A DNA stretch of 64,000 nucleotides from Ignavibacteria bacterium. Lineage in GTDB: Bacteria; Bacteroidota; Ignavibacteria; Tepidaquicellales; Tepidaquicellaceae. Of the stretch, positions 1 through 8,684 are shown in pieces (within the stretch, counting starts at the first letter, position 1; the number at the start of each line of letters is the position of its first letter). The notes under the pieces were generated by a model. It was not told the origin of the DNA. It saw nothing but the letters and a program-made list of their open reading frames with translations, and searched no databases. The position numbers were made by a program, and so were the translations under genes. The stretch is from the NCBI GenBank assembly GCA_016709315.1, contig JADJMZ010000003.1:62001-126000 (forward strand), written 5' to 3'.

Positions 1-271
1 AATCAAAGTCTATCATGCTTTCAAGATGAAATACTGTACCGGGACATCTCTGCTTAGCTATATTCAGAAGATCTTCATTGATGTCAAGTCCTTCCGAATC
101 AAAATATTTATTAAGATGTTCTATATGCTTGCCTGTTCCGCATGCTGTATCAAGAAGAGTTTTTGCTTTGGGGTTAAACCGGTAAATTATTTCCCGGAGT
201 TTCTCTGAAGCTTCTTTATAATTTTTGAAATGATAAAGAGCGTCATAAAATCCGGCAGATTTTTTATACAA
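1..271 (-). CDS. Class I SAM-dependent methyltransferase (3' end outside window)
   Basis: The visible 90 codons read as the N-terminal part of a small-molecule methyltransferase; the gene runs off the left edge. Motif I (LLDTACGTGKHI, about residues 39-50) and an acidic motif II region (GLDINEDLLNIA) bind S-adenosylmethionine. The opening (YKKSAGFYDALYHF) is typical of this family's N terminus. The only usable start is TTG at 271, because an in-frame TAA lies directly upstream and no in-frame ATG occurs before motif I. It starts 17 bases after the FemAB-like gene, so it is probably the third gene of that operon. The substrate is not predictable; a sugar or glycan is likely from context. Confidence 0.8.
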   Translation of the reverse strand, partial: MYKKSAGFYDALYHFKNYKEASEKLREIIYRFNPKAKTLLDTACGTGKHIEHLNKYFDSEGLDINEDLLNIAKQRCPGTVFHLESMIDFD

Positions 272-288
272 TTATAATATAATTAATA

Positions 289-1275
289 TTAAGATTTTCT
301 GTAAACAGGAAAGTATCCTGATTTATCAGAAGCTTTAAATCCTTTCTGAGTGCATAGTTTCTCATACACATCCTGATCATATATCTGTTTAAGATTATAA
401 AACGGCAGTTTGTAAGCTCCGAATCTTTCCTTCGATAAAGCCACGCTGTCATCTTCTTTAATTCCGCCTCCCAGATTCATAAGAGGAATTTTCTTTGATC
501 TGAAAAATTTCAATCCGCTCCAAAGCAGTAGCGATGCATATTGTCTTCCTTCAGGCAGCGCTACATTAAATAGACATAATCCTTCTGATTCTGTATGAGC
601 GAATAAGTAAACAGCTTCGGGATTTCCTGCAGTCCCGGCTCCGACCATATAAATATTTTCAAGAGAACAAATATATTCCAGCGTCTCTTTGGAAAAATAA
701 TTTGCCTGTGATGCATTAATTCTTTTAAGGAAATCATAATCATTATCCGTAAAGAACTTTGTCAGAATGCTTCTGTCATAAATAAAACCTGCTTCGTATT
801 TCCTGAAATTCTTAATAATCTTTTTCCTGTTGGAATCAAGATTTTCAAACAGTTCGGTAAGACTTAATTTCAGATCTATATAAAATAAATTCGTGGATTT
901 AAAAGCATCCTGTCCGCTGTAATAATTACTGTTTGTCAATGCAGGATTCAGACTGATATATCCGCATACATATTTTTTCTCCTTAACAAATTTCCTCCAG
1001 TAATTTTCAAACCCGCTGAAATCTTCATTCCCGGTAAATCCTGAAAAACCGTAAGGAGTAACTATATCAGTGTATCCTTCGAAATCTCTTTCTGCAACAG
1101 GGCAAACTATCCTTACTCCGTCATGCTCAAAACAATACAGATAAGTCCTGTATCCCGTTGTCAGATGCATTGCATAACAGCTTTCCCGTGTATGATAAAA
1201 AGAATGTCTGATGCCTCTCAGTGCATCTTTCCATTCTGTTTCAGCTTCCAGAGGAATCATGTTTTGAATTTTCAT
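289..1275 (-). CDS. FemAB/GNAT-like N-acyltransferase family protein
   Basis: A 328-residue protein resembling the BioF2-like/FemAB branch of the GNAT superfamily, which moves acyl or aminoacyl groups onto amino groups. The C-terminal half has the characteristic order: a basic helix (SNRKKIIKNFRKYE), a strand with AVYLFAHTESEGLCLFN, and a late NLGGGIKEDDSVALSKERFG stretch that in this family forms the end of the acyl-donor site. No membrane segment or signal peptide is visible. Its start overlaps the end of the WbqC-family gene by 4 bases (ATGA), indicating translational coupling. In a glycan locus it could acylate an amino sugar; peptidoglycan bridge formation is less likely. Assignment is by fold pattern, so the substrate is open. 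Confidence 0.7.
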   Translation of the reverse strand: MKIQNMIPLEAETEWKDALRGIRHSFYHTRESCYAMHLTTGYRTYLYCFEHDGVRIVCPVAERDFEGYTDIVTPYGFSGFTGNEDFSGFENYWRKFVKEKKYVCGYISLNPALTNSNYYSGQDAFKSTNLFYIDLKLSLTELFENLDSNRKKIIKNFRKYEAGFIYDRSILTKFFTDNDYDFLKRINASQANYFSKETLEYICSLENIYMVGAGTAGNPEAVYLFAHTESEGLCLFNVALPEGRQYASLLLWSGLKFFRSKKIPLMNLGGGIKEDDSVALSKERFGAYKLPFYNLKQIYDQDVYEKLCTQKGFKASDKSGYFPVYRKS

Positions 1276-1976
1276 ACAAGCTCATAACTGTTCAGAAACT
1301 GATTTATACTTTCCTTGCTGTTAAACATCATTACATCTATCATAGAAAGCGAAGGTGCAAACTCATTTTTAAATTGCCTGTATTCTATACTGTCAGACTT
1401 AATGAAATATAAATCAATTCCTTCTTTAATAAAATTATTCTTTGAATACAAATCAGTACCGCCGGGAAGATTAATATAGACTGAAGAATTTTCCTTCCTG
1501 CAGATATCCGTAATCCGTTGTTCTCCTTTTAAATGGGAATTTGAATATATTACTGAAGATTCGATAATTTGTGTTTTCAGACCGAGATACTTTATAACTT
1601 TCTTCTGACTTAACAGAATAAATTTCGACAGATTCTTTTCACAGCTATCCATTAAAACAGCAAGCATATCAAATACTTCCTGGAAAAAGGGAGCTTTTGC
1701 ATATCCTGTTTCAATTGTTTTAAGAAATTTCTTTTTCCAATTGCTTTCAAATGCAATCTCTGTTTCATTGATAAGTTTGTTCTGGCTCGGTTTCACCAGA
1801 GGGATAGTAAATAAACACGGCTTTGAATTCACAAGAATGTAATTTCTGTTTATCCAGCCCTTTTTTATATAATTTACATCATCAAGGATCACAAATTTAT
1901 CAACGGAATTAATAAGCTGAAAATATCCGATATAAGGAAAAAAATACGGCTGCATTACAGCAATTTTTGATTTCAT
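1272..1976 (-). CDS. WbqC family protein
   Basis: A 234-residue protein with the diagnostic WbqC N terminus (MQPYFFPYIGYFQLI, residues 8-22) followed by DDVNYIKKGWINRN. WbqC-like proteins occur in O-antigen and glycan clusters beside amino-sugar acyltransferases, but their reaction is not firmly established. It is first of three leftward genes and overlaps the FemAB-like gene by 4 bases. No signal peptide or membrane segment is seen, so a cytoplasmic role in sugar modification is expected. Length matches the family. Confidence 0.85.
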   Translation of the reverse strand: MKSKIAVMQPYFFPYIGYFQLINSVDKFVILDDVNYIKKGWINRNYILVNSKPCLFTIPLVKPSQNKLINETEIAFESNWKKKFLKTIETGYAKAPFFQEVFDMLAVLMDSCEKNLSKFILLSQKKVIKYLGLKTQIIESSVIYSNSHLKGEQRITDICRKENSSVYINLPGGTDLYSKNNFIKEGIDLYFIKSDSIEYRQFKNEFAPSLSMIDVMMFNSKESINQFLNSYELV

Positions 1977-2120
1977 TTATCCGGATTAATTCTGACTTGT
2001 CTGTTTTTGTTTATAATAATAGTCAATATGCTTTTTATAAAAAACCTAAAAAATAAATTCATATATGGGAACAGAAGAATGCGTTACGAATCAGGAGATT
2101 CGTAACGAGAGGAAGAGTCT

Positions 2121-2498
2121 GTCTCATAACTTGTCATTCCCGCGAATTTTGTCATTCCCGCGAATGCGGGAATCCATTGCTTGTTATCTCAATAATATTC
2201 CTGTATTGTTTGAAGACTCAATTAACTGTCATTCCCGCATTTACCGGTACCATTAGGGACTAACTTAGTTATTGTTTGATTTATTCTTGATGCTCCTGGA
2301 TTCCCGCGAATTTTGTCATTCCCGCGAATGCGGGAATCCATTGCTTGTTATCTCAATAATATTCCTGTATTGTTTGAAGACTCAATTAACTGTCATTCCC
2401 GCATTTACCGGTACAATTAGGGACTAACTTAATTATTGTTTGATTTATTCTTGATGCACCTGGATTCCCGCATTCGCGGGAATGACAAGTTTTGAGAC
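2121..2498. repeat. MITE-like element with 27-bp terminal inverted repeats and internal 164-bp tandem duplication
   Basis: This element fills most of the gap between divergent genes at 1976 and 2584. The ends, 2121-2147 and 2472-2498, are inverted repeats of 27 bp with one mismatch, beginning GTCTCATAACTTGTCATTCC. Inside, 2137-2300 is repeated directly at 2301-2464 with three mismatches by eye. Each copy contains CATTCCCGCGAATGCGGGAA palindromes. No open frame of note lies inside. The structure fits a non-autonomous mobile repeat whose core was duplicated; no flanking target duplication was confirmed. Confidence 0.75.
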
Positions 2499-2583
2499 AC
2501 TTTCTGAATGCAAGGCAAGATTGGTAACAGAATAACTTTTTTGAAATGATATTGTTAGATTGTAAAACTAAAAACATTAATAA

Positions 2584-4887
2584 TTGCTTAATACAAACAA
2601 ATTCCATTCTTCGCTGCTCATTCTATTGATATGTTTCATTTTCCATTCAGATAATTCCAGTGCAGCAGTCTATTACATTTCAAATTCCGGAAATGATGCT
2701 AACAACGGACTTTCGCCTGTTTATCCTTTTCAGTCAATTGGTAAACTAAATTCCTTTATAAATAAACTTCAGCCGGGAGACGCAGTGTTATTTGAACGCG
2801 GAGGATATTTTCAGGGTCAGATTAATCTTGGAGTCGGCGGTAATGAAAACAATCCGATTGTCTTCGGCGCTTATGGTACCGGGAAAAATCCCGCTATAAG
2901 CGGATCGGTTCCTGTTAAGAACTGGTCATTGTACAAAGGAAATATTTTTAAAGCGGAAACTGATTATGACATAAAAAATTTATTCTTCAACGGAAAACAA
3001 ATGACTCTCGCAAGATATCCGAATACAGGTTTCCTTACGGTTAAAGAGCCGTTCAGTGATGCAACCAAAGGATTTAAAGACGACAAACTTACGCAATCAC
3101 CGTCTTACTGGAAGGGAAGTAATGTAAGAATAAGAACAATCAACTGGGCTTATGAATACACTCCGGTTAAAAGTTTCAGTAACGGTTCAGTCTTCTTTCA
3201 AAATCCTGTGTATTATCCTGCTCAGTCCGGCTGGGGATATTATCTTGATAATAATCTGAACGAACTCGATACTCTGAACGAATGGTATTTTGAAAAAAAT
3301 AAAAAAAACGGAGGAACGGTTTATATGATTTTTCCTTCAGGCGGTAATCCGGGTAATTATGTTATAGAAGGAAGCGCTTTCAGTTATGGTTTTTTTTCTG
3401 TGAATAATATCGGAAATGTCATTGTCAGGGATATTGAGTTAAGAAATCAGACTGAACACGGAATTTCTTTCTCAGGAAAAAAAACAGGAATTAAATTTAA
3501 TAACTGTACATTCTCCGGGCAGATGAAGATCGGTATATGTCTTCTAAACAATTCAGAAAATTGCGAGATCACAAACTGCCGTTTTACTGATATCAATGGT
3601 AAAGCAATATATCTGCTTGAAGCAGAGCAGTCTGTTGTATCAGAAAATGTTTTTGCGAATATTGGAATGATTCCTGGTTATGGAGTAACAAAGTCAGCTT
3701 TTGGAATGTCAGCAATTATTGCGCTTAACTGCAATTCAATTCTTATAAGCAGAAATAGTTTTTATAATACAGGACATGATGCGATCAATTGTATAGGATA
3801 TAAAAATACGATAGAAAAAAATGTGATTTCAAATTCTCTTTTAATGGTAAATGACGGTGCTGCAATAAAAAGTTACGGAAAAAATAATACTAACTCTGTC
3901 TGGAGAAATAATTTTATATTTAATGTAAAAGGAAATCTTGACGGGACTCCCCGGGGTACTCACACTGTAGCTATGGGAGCTTATCTTGATGAGTATTGCA
4001 GCAATATGAATGTTATAAACAATACTATTACCGGTTGCGGAAATTCAGCTATTAATTTTTATAATGAAACCAACAATAATTTTATAAAGAGTAATGTTTG
4101 TTACGGAAATCAGTTCGGAATTTTTTTTTATAAGGATAAAAATCCGATGGTGAATAATTATACTTCAGGAAATATTTTTTTCGGAAAAGATATAAATCAG
4201 TTTTCTGTAAAAATTCTCGCCGGCTCACAGGGATATGCTCCGGGAAAATTTGACAGTAATTATTACTGCAATCCATTCAGAGATGATGTTTTTCTGTATC
4301 AGACGGGAAATCTTAAAACTTCCTATAATTATAACGGATGGAAAAAATTATTCGGAAATATAGCTGAATCAGGTTCAAAGTTAGTTACAGGGAATCAGAT
4401 AAAGTATTCAAAATTATTTACAAATATGTCCGACGATACTTCGACTGTACTTCTTGATCAGGTTTATTCATATTATGATCTTAACATGAAAAGTATTTAC
4501 GGTTCGGTTACGATTATGCCATGGTCTTCTGAAATAATTTTATCAAATGCAGATATAGAAAAACTTCCTGAAATTTATACAGCCGTAAATTATCTTAATT
4601 TCGGAAATGTGAATGATGGAAATGCATCTGTTCCCAAATGGTATAAATTATTCGGAAATAATCTTAAAGGCGAAGTAACAATATCAGCTCCAGAAGGATT
4701 CGAGATAAGTTTTTCAGGTGATGAAGGATTTTCAAAATCAATAAACGTATTTCCTGAATCCGGGAAAACAGAGAAAATTATTTTCGTGAGATTTGTTCCG
4801 GATAAGGAAAAAAGTTATTATGATTCTGTTATTAATACTGCAGGTAATCTAAAAGCAGCGGTAAGATTGAGAGGAAGTTCAAGGTAA
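2584..4887 (+). CDS. Secreted right-handed parallel beta-helix protein (polysaccharide lyase/epimerase-like)
   Basis: A 767-residue protein with an N-terminal signal peptide (hydrophobic LLILLICFIF, probable cleavage after SSA near residue 28). It opens with the Y-I-S-x-x-G-N-D-x-N-x-G-L-S-x-x-x-P-F-x-S-I-x-K pattern found at the start of pectate-lyase-like beta-helix proteins, followed by many short turns (NNCTFSG, ENVFANIG, GHDAINCIG) typical of right-handed helices. The last 100 residues form a beta-sandwich like those in secreted Bacteroidota proteins (FGNVNDGNAS...VRLRGS). No T9SS sorting domain follows. TTG at 2584 is taken as start because TAA lies directly upstream and no ATG precedes the signal sequence. 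Convergent with the FkbM gene 11 bases away. It may cleave or remodel the local polysaccharide; the catalytic type is not assignable. Confidence 0.8.
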   Translation: MLNTNKFHSSLLILLICFIFHSDNSSAAVYYISNSGNDANNGLSPVYPFQSIGKLNSFINKLQPGDAVLFERGGYFQGQINLGVGGNENNPIVFGAYGTGKNPAISGSVPVKNWSLYKGNIFKAETDYDIKNLFFNGKQMTLARYPNTGFLTVKEPFSDATKGFKDDKLTQSPSYWKGSNVRIRTINWAYEYTPVKSFSNGSVFFQNPVYYPAQSGWGYYLDNNLNELDTLNEWYFEKNKKNGGTVYMIFPSGGNPGNYVIEGSAFSYGFFSVNNIGNVIVRDIELRNQTEHGISFSGKKTGIKFNNCTFSGQMKIGICLLNNSENCEITNCRFTDINGKAIYLLEAEQSVVSENVFANIGMIPGYGVTKSAFGMSAIIALNCNSILISRNSFYNTGHDAINCIGYKNTIEKNVISNSLLMVNDGAAIKSYGKNNTNSVWRNNFIFNVKGNLDGTPRGTHTVAMGAYLDEYCSNMNVINNTITGCGNSAINFYNETNNNFIKSNVCYGNQFGIFFYKDKNPMVNNYTSGNIFFGKDINQFSVKILAGSQGYAPGKFDSNYYCNPFRDDVFLYQTGNLKTSYNYNGWKKLFGNIAESGSKLVTGNQIKYSKLFTNMSDDTSTVLLDQVYSYYDLNMKSIYGSVTIMPWSSEIILSNADIEKLPEIYTAVNYLNFGNVNDGNASVPKWYKLFGNNLKGEVTISAPEGFEISFSGDEGFSKSINVFPESGKTEKIIFVRFVPDKEKSYYDSVINTAGNLKAAVRLRGSSR

Positions 4888-4898
4888 AACTGATCTGA

Positions 4899-5711
4899 TC
4901 AAAGTTTCCTCCAGTTATTGGAAGATCTTAGAAACCCGCTCTTTTTTGCAAAGCATATATCCATCTGTCCCAAAGCTCTGTCATAAGGTCTTCTTAGAAA
5001 TCCTGCAAAGTCATATAATTCATATCCTTTATCAGACATGAAAGTTATAACATCAGAAACCAATGGGGTTCCTTTGATAAATTCATAAAAAGATGCTTCA
5101 AGAATGAAAGCTTCTGTCTTTCCGAAAAGAAGATCAGCTCCTTTAAGCGCTTCAAGCTCGAACCCCTGTATATCCATTTTCACAAGCTGCGGTATTTCAA
5201 TTTCTTTATTCTGAATGAGTGAATCAATAGTTATTATTTTTATTTCCCGTTGTACACTGGAATTCTTCAGATAAATATTTTCTTCCTGAAGGAAGTTTGC
5301 TCCTTCAAGCGCTTCGCTTACTGTCATATAAAGAGTTTCCTCCTTTGATCCCGCGCCGTTAAGAAAATATTTAGAAGAAGGATAATCTTCCGTAAATTTT
5401 CTAAGATTACTCTCCAGTTCCTTCAGCGGCTCTATTAAATAAATAACCGCATCCGGAAAGACTTTCTTCGCTGTCCTTGCCCAGACTGCAGAATGTGCCC
5501 CTACATCCAGAATGTGACTGCATTCAAATCCCCTTAATTTTAGATCGTAAAGTAAAAAAAATATATCCCCGATCGGCTTATCATCAAAAAGATATGGTTT
5601 TATTTCTTTGATGTCACTTTTCTTTAAAATATTATTTTTGAAAAATTTTTTTGATCTCTTATATATCCTTTTAGGATATGCTGAAAGTTTATATAAGAAA
5701 ATCTTTATCAA
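4899..5711 (-). CDS. FkbM family methyltransferase
   Basis: A 270-residue methyltransferase with motif I ILDVGAHSAVW (67-77) and the FkbM hallmark KMDIQGFELEALKGA (178-192), where the acidic residue follows the SAM pocket. FkbM enzymes typically O-methylate hydroxyl groups of sugars or polyketides. The basic N terminus (YPKRIYKRSKKFFKNN) is common in surface-glycan members. It lies 109 bases downstream of the methyltransferase/sulfotransferase fusion on the same strand, so it may be the last gene of the sulfation operon. The exact acceptor is unknown. Confidence 0.88.
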   Translation of the reverse strand: MIKIFLYKLSAYPKRIYKRSKKFFKNNILKKSDIKEIKPYLFDDKPIGDIFFLLYDLKLRGFECSHILDVGAHSAVWARTAKKVFPDAVIYLIEPLKELESNLRKFTEDYPSSKYFLNGAGSKEETLYMTVSEALEGANFLQEENIYLKNSSVQREIKIITIDSLIQNKEIEIPQLVKMDIQGFELEALKGADLLFGKTEAFILEASFYEFIKGTPLVSDVITFMSDKGYELYDFAGFLRRPYDRALGQMDICFAKKSGFLRSSNNWRKL

Positions 5712-5820
5712 AGTATATTGTGTAATATTTTAAAGTTTTGTTCTTATTTATGAAATTAATTTTTAAGACAGATTAAATTATCAAAATAATTAAACAAAGT
5801 ATCTGTTTTTAATTCGATAT

Positions 5821-7347
5821 TTATTGCTTATTAAACTTCTCAAGACAATAATCATAGATCATATAATCGAGATAATTCTTCTTTTTGAACTCCGCAATGA
5901 ATTCCGGAGAAAGTTTTGAGAGCTGATCATCTTTTTCGGATATATTTGCATAAGGCAGTTTTAATCTTCTTTTGTGAATATTATCAGCCAGTTTATTAAA
6001 AGACTCCTGCATCTTCTCAACAATACCAATGAAAAAATATTTATCCAATACACATGGAAAAACGCGGGAAATAAGATTAGGCGTATTCATAATTATTTGA
6101 GATAAATTATAGTCCTTAATGATTTCATTTTTTCTTGTGTAATAATATAAGGAAGCTCTGAATTGCAAAGGATCCCTCACAAAAGTAAAAATCCTGTATT
6201 TATCCGGATTATCAAAGACTTCAGGGTATCTTTGATTGAGATGAATTCCCTCAAACTGAAAATGTCCGACAATGCAGTTATCAGCATTCATGCTGCCTGT
6301 ATTTAATTTGTACTTCAGAAATGTATTCAGGTTCTCCGAAGCTTCAATGTAGTCATATTCCGTATTGAACCAATCCTGAAGAATTTCCTTTACTGAAGTT
6401 CCTCCGCATTTCATCAGATGATGAAAGACATATATTTGCTGTTTTTCAAAATATTGATCAGGTTTTGTTGTAGTCCTATCCTGTAATTCATTTATGTTTT
6501 TTTTCCATAAAATATTAAACGATACTAAATTCTGATACGTTTCCATCGCGTTTTCTTCGGACCTTTTGTATTCTTCATATTTATAATGAAGGTCAGTATC
6601 TTCAAGGATCTTCTTAAGATTCGGAAGTCTGTTGAGTTGTTCGACATTGTAATACAATGGAGCGCTGTTATTATAAAAATAATTCAGGATCTTATGGTAA
6701 ATAAAATGAATTCCGTAAACAGCTCCGGGTACGCAATGTAAAGAATAACCGCCTGATTTTAAAATCATATTTATGTTGTCAAGAATCTTCCTGAATTTAC
6801 TTCTGTCCTCAGGAAAATATTCAAATCCGGAAGCAGAGAAAATAAAATCAAAATAACCAGGAGGAAGTTCTTTTTGAATTTTATCATTCTCAGTCAATAA
6901 AAATCCTTTTCTGCCAGTATTGTCTGTAACGTCTTTTTCGGCTAGAACACTTAAATCTTCAACTCTCCAGCATTCATACCTGTATCTGAAATGATTCAAT
7001 ACATAATCATCCGAACTCCCTATCTCCAGTATTCTTGATCCTTCAGGCAGGTTTTGTTGTATGAAAGAAAATATAAGTAAATTCTGATACTTCTTTATGT
7101 CAAAGCGCTCAGGTCCTACTTCCTCCCCGTAAAAAATTTTGTCGAAATGGTTTCTTGCGAATAAACTGAAATGTGATTTCTTTGAATATGAAAATTCATT
7201 GAATTTATCAGAAGAGAAATCGTTACCATAGTTCACATTTGAAAATTCATCGTTTGGACTTTCTGCTGAAATATTTTCGGATGAAACGGAAGTGTTCGGA
7301 ATTGTTTCAGTTTCAGAAGAAGAGCTGTAAAATTTTTTAATTGCCAT
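5821..7347 (-). CDS. Methyltransferase-like / sulfotransferase fusion protein
   Basis: A 508-residue two-domain protein. Residues 50-285 match a local methyltransferase family (compare the gene at 11901: NEFSYSK, YECW and CDL/FDI...YQ motifs). Residues 300-508 form a PAPS-dependent sulfotransferase: the 5'-phosphosulfate loop is YVFHHLMKCGGTSV (306-319) and the 3'-phosphate-binding segment is FVRDPLQFRASLYYY (389-403), as in the heparan 2-O-sulfotransferase-like family. In the N-terminal domain the SAM glycine motif reads ILEIGSSDDYVL, so methyl transfer may be lost. It directly follows cysC-cysD-cysN, which would supply PAPS. Residues 1-45 are Ser/Asn-rich and look unstructured. Likely role: sulfation of a surface glycan or glycan precursor. 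Confidence 0.85.
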   Translation of the reverse strand: MAIKKFYSSSSETETIPNTSVSSENISAESPNDEFSNVNYGNDFSSDKFNEFSYSKKSHFSLFARNHFDKIFYGEEVGPERFDIKKYQNLLIFSFIQQNLPEGSRILEIGSSDDYVLNHFRYRYECWRVEDLSVLAEKDVTDNTGRKGFLLTENDKIQKELPPGYFDFIFSASGFEYFPEDRSKFRKILDNINMILKSGGYSLHCVPGAVYGIHFIYHKILNYFYNNSAPLYYNVEQLNRLPNLKKILEDTDLHYKYEEYKRSEENAMETYQNLVSFNILWKKNINELQDRTTTKPDQYFEKQQIYVFHHLMKCGGTSVKEILQDWFNTEYDYIEASENLNTFLKYKLNTGSMNADNCIVGHFQFEGIHLNQRYPEVFDNPDKYRIFTFVRDPLQFRASLYYYTRKNEIIKDYNLSQIIMNTPNLISRVFPCVLDKYFFIGIVEKMQESFNKLADNIHKRRLKLPYANISEKDDQLSKLSPEFIAEFKKKNYLDYMIYDYCLEKFNKQ

Positions 7348-7400
7348 ATTAAAATTTAAGTATTGTAAGATGTATATCTGTTTTCAAAAGTATAACATTT

Positions 7401-8660
7401 TTAAATTATCATACCTGCAGCGACCGTTTCCTTTGTCCCTTCGTCAATTAAAATCAGACTTCCGGTGTATCTGTTTCGGTTGTAGCTGTCATAAAAAATC
7501 GGCTGTGTAGTCCTTATTCTTACTCTTGCAATATCATTCATTTTCAGATCCTTGTCATCTTCTATTCTGTGAAGAGTATTGATGTCAATTTTATAATTTA
7601 TTTCTTTTATAATCGCTCTCGCATCTTTTGTAGTGTGCATCAGCAGATATTTTGCCGAAGGATTAACCGGCTTATTGTTCAGCCAGCAAAGAATCAGGTC
7701 AATGTCCTGTCCTGTTTCCGGCTGATTATGAGACCTGACGATCATGTCTCCGCGGCTGATATCAATATCGTCCTCAAGAGTAATTGTAACTGACATTGGA
7801 GCAAAAGCTTCTTCGACCGGACCTTCGTAAGTATCAATGGATTTAATCTTTGAAGTAAATCCGGAAGGCAGTATCAATACTTCGTCGCCGGGTTTAAATA
7901 CACCTCCTGAAATCCGTCCGGCATATCCTCTGTAATCGTGATGAAGATCTGACTGTGGTCTGATAACATATTGCACGGGAAACCTGCAGTCTATGTGATT
8001 GTTGTCACTTCCGATATGAATGTTTTCTAAAAGATAAAGTAAAGTTGATCCTTCGTACCAGTCCATGTTTTCTGATCTGTCAACTACATTGTCTCCCAGC
8101 AGAGCGCTGATAGGAATGAAATGAATATCCTTTACCTGAAGTTTCGACGCAAACGCTTTGTAATCTTCAACTATTTTTTCGTAAATTTCCCTGTCATAAT
8201 TCACCAGATCCATTTTATTGACACAAAGAATTATATGATTTATTTTCAGCAGTGACGCTATCAGTGAATGTCTGCATGTCTGCTCTGCTACTCCGTGCCT
8301 CGCATCTACCAGAATTATTGCAAGGTTAGCAGTTGATGCTCCTGTAACCATATTCCTTGTATATTGTATATGACCGGGTGTGTCAGCTATTATGAATTTT
8401 CTTTTCGGAGTGGAAAAATATCTGTAGGCAACGTCAATAGTTATGCTCTGTTCGCGCTCTGCCCTGAGTCCGTCAGTCAGCAATGAAAGATCAACGTAAT
8501 CAAGACCTTTGTATTCGCTTGATTTCTTTACTGCCGCTAGCTGATCTTCAAAAATTGATTTTGAGTCATAAAGAAGTCTTCCGATAAGTGTGCTTTTACC
8601 GTCATCTACGCTTCCGGCAGTTGTAAATCTCAGCAGTTCGTTTTTCTTATAATCTATCAT
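7401..8660 (-). CDS. cysN: Sulfate adenylyltransferase subunit 1 (GTPase)
   Basis: CysN couples GTP hydrolysis to ATP + sulfate -> APS together with CysD. All translation-factor GTPase motifs are visible: G1 GSVDDGKST (16-24), G2 around REQSITIDVAYRYF (68-81), G3 DTPGH (92-96) and G4 NKMD (147-150), followed by beta-barrel domains. At 419 residues it lacks a C-terminal APS kinase domain; that is the separate cysC gene. It starts 24 bases after cysD and is followed 53 bases later by the sulfotransferase fusion, so APS production seems committed to PAPS-dependent sulfation. Confidence 0.97.
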   Translation of the reverse strand: MIDYKKNELLRFTTAGSVDDGKSTLIGRLLYDSKSIFEDQLAAVKKSSEYKGLDYVDLSLLTDGLRAEREQSITIDVAYRYFSTPKRKFIIADTPGHIQYTRNMVTGASTANLAIILVDARHGVAEQTCRHSLIASLLKINHIILCVNKMDLVNYDREIYEKIVEDYKAFASKLQVKDIHFIPISALLGDNVVDRSENMDWYEGSTLLYLLENIHIGSDNNHIDCRFPVQYVIRPQSDLHHDYRGYAGRISGGVFKPGDEVLILPSGFTSKIKSIDTYEGPVEEAFAPMSVTITLEDDIDISRGDMIVRSHNQPETGQDIDLILCWLNNKPVNPSAKYLLMHTTKDARAIIKEINYKIDINTLHRIEDDKDLKMNDIARVRIRTTQPIFYDSYNRNRYTGSLILIDEGTKETVAAGMII

Positions 8661-8684
8661 TAATATTTTCTGAAAATTTTAGAA

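Noticed and set aside
26..208. Small plus-strand frame of 60 codons at the left edge
   Set aside because: The opposite strand encodes a methyltransferase with a clear SAM motif over the same bases.
4888..4898. Bidirectional terminator between the convergent beta-helix and FkbM genes
   Set aside because: The 11-base gap holds only a short GATC-containing repeat with no stem followed by a T-run.
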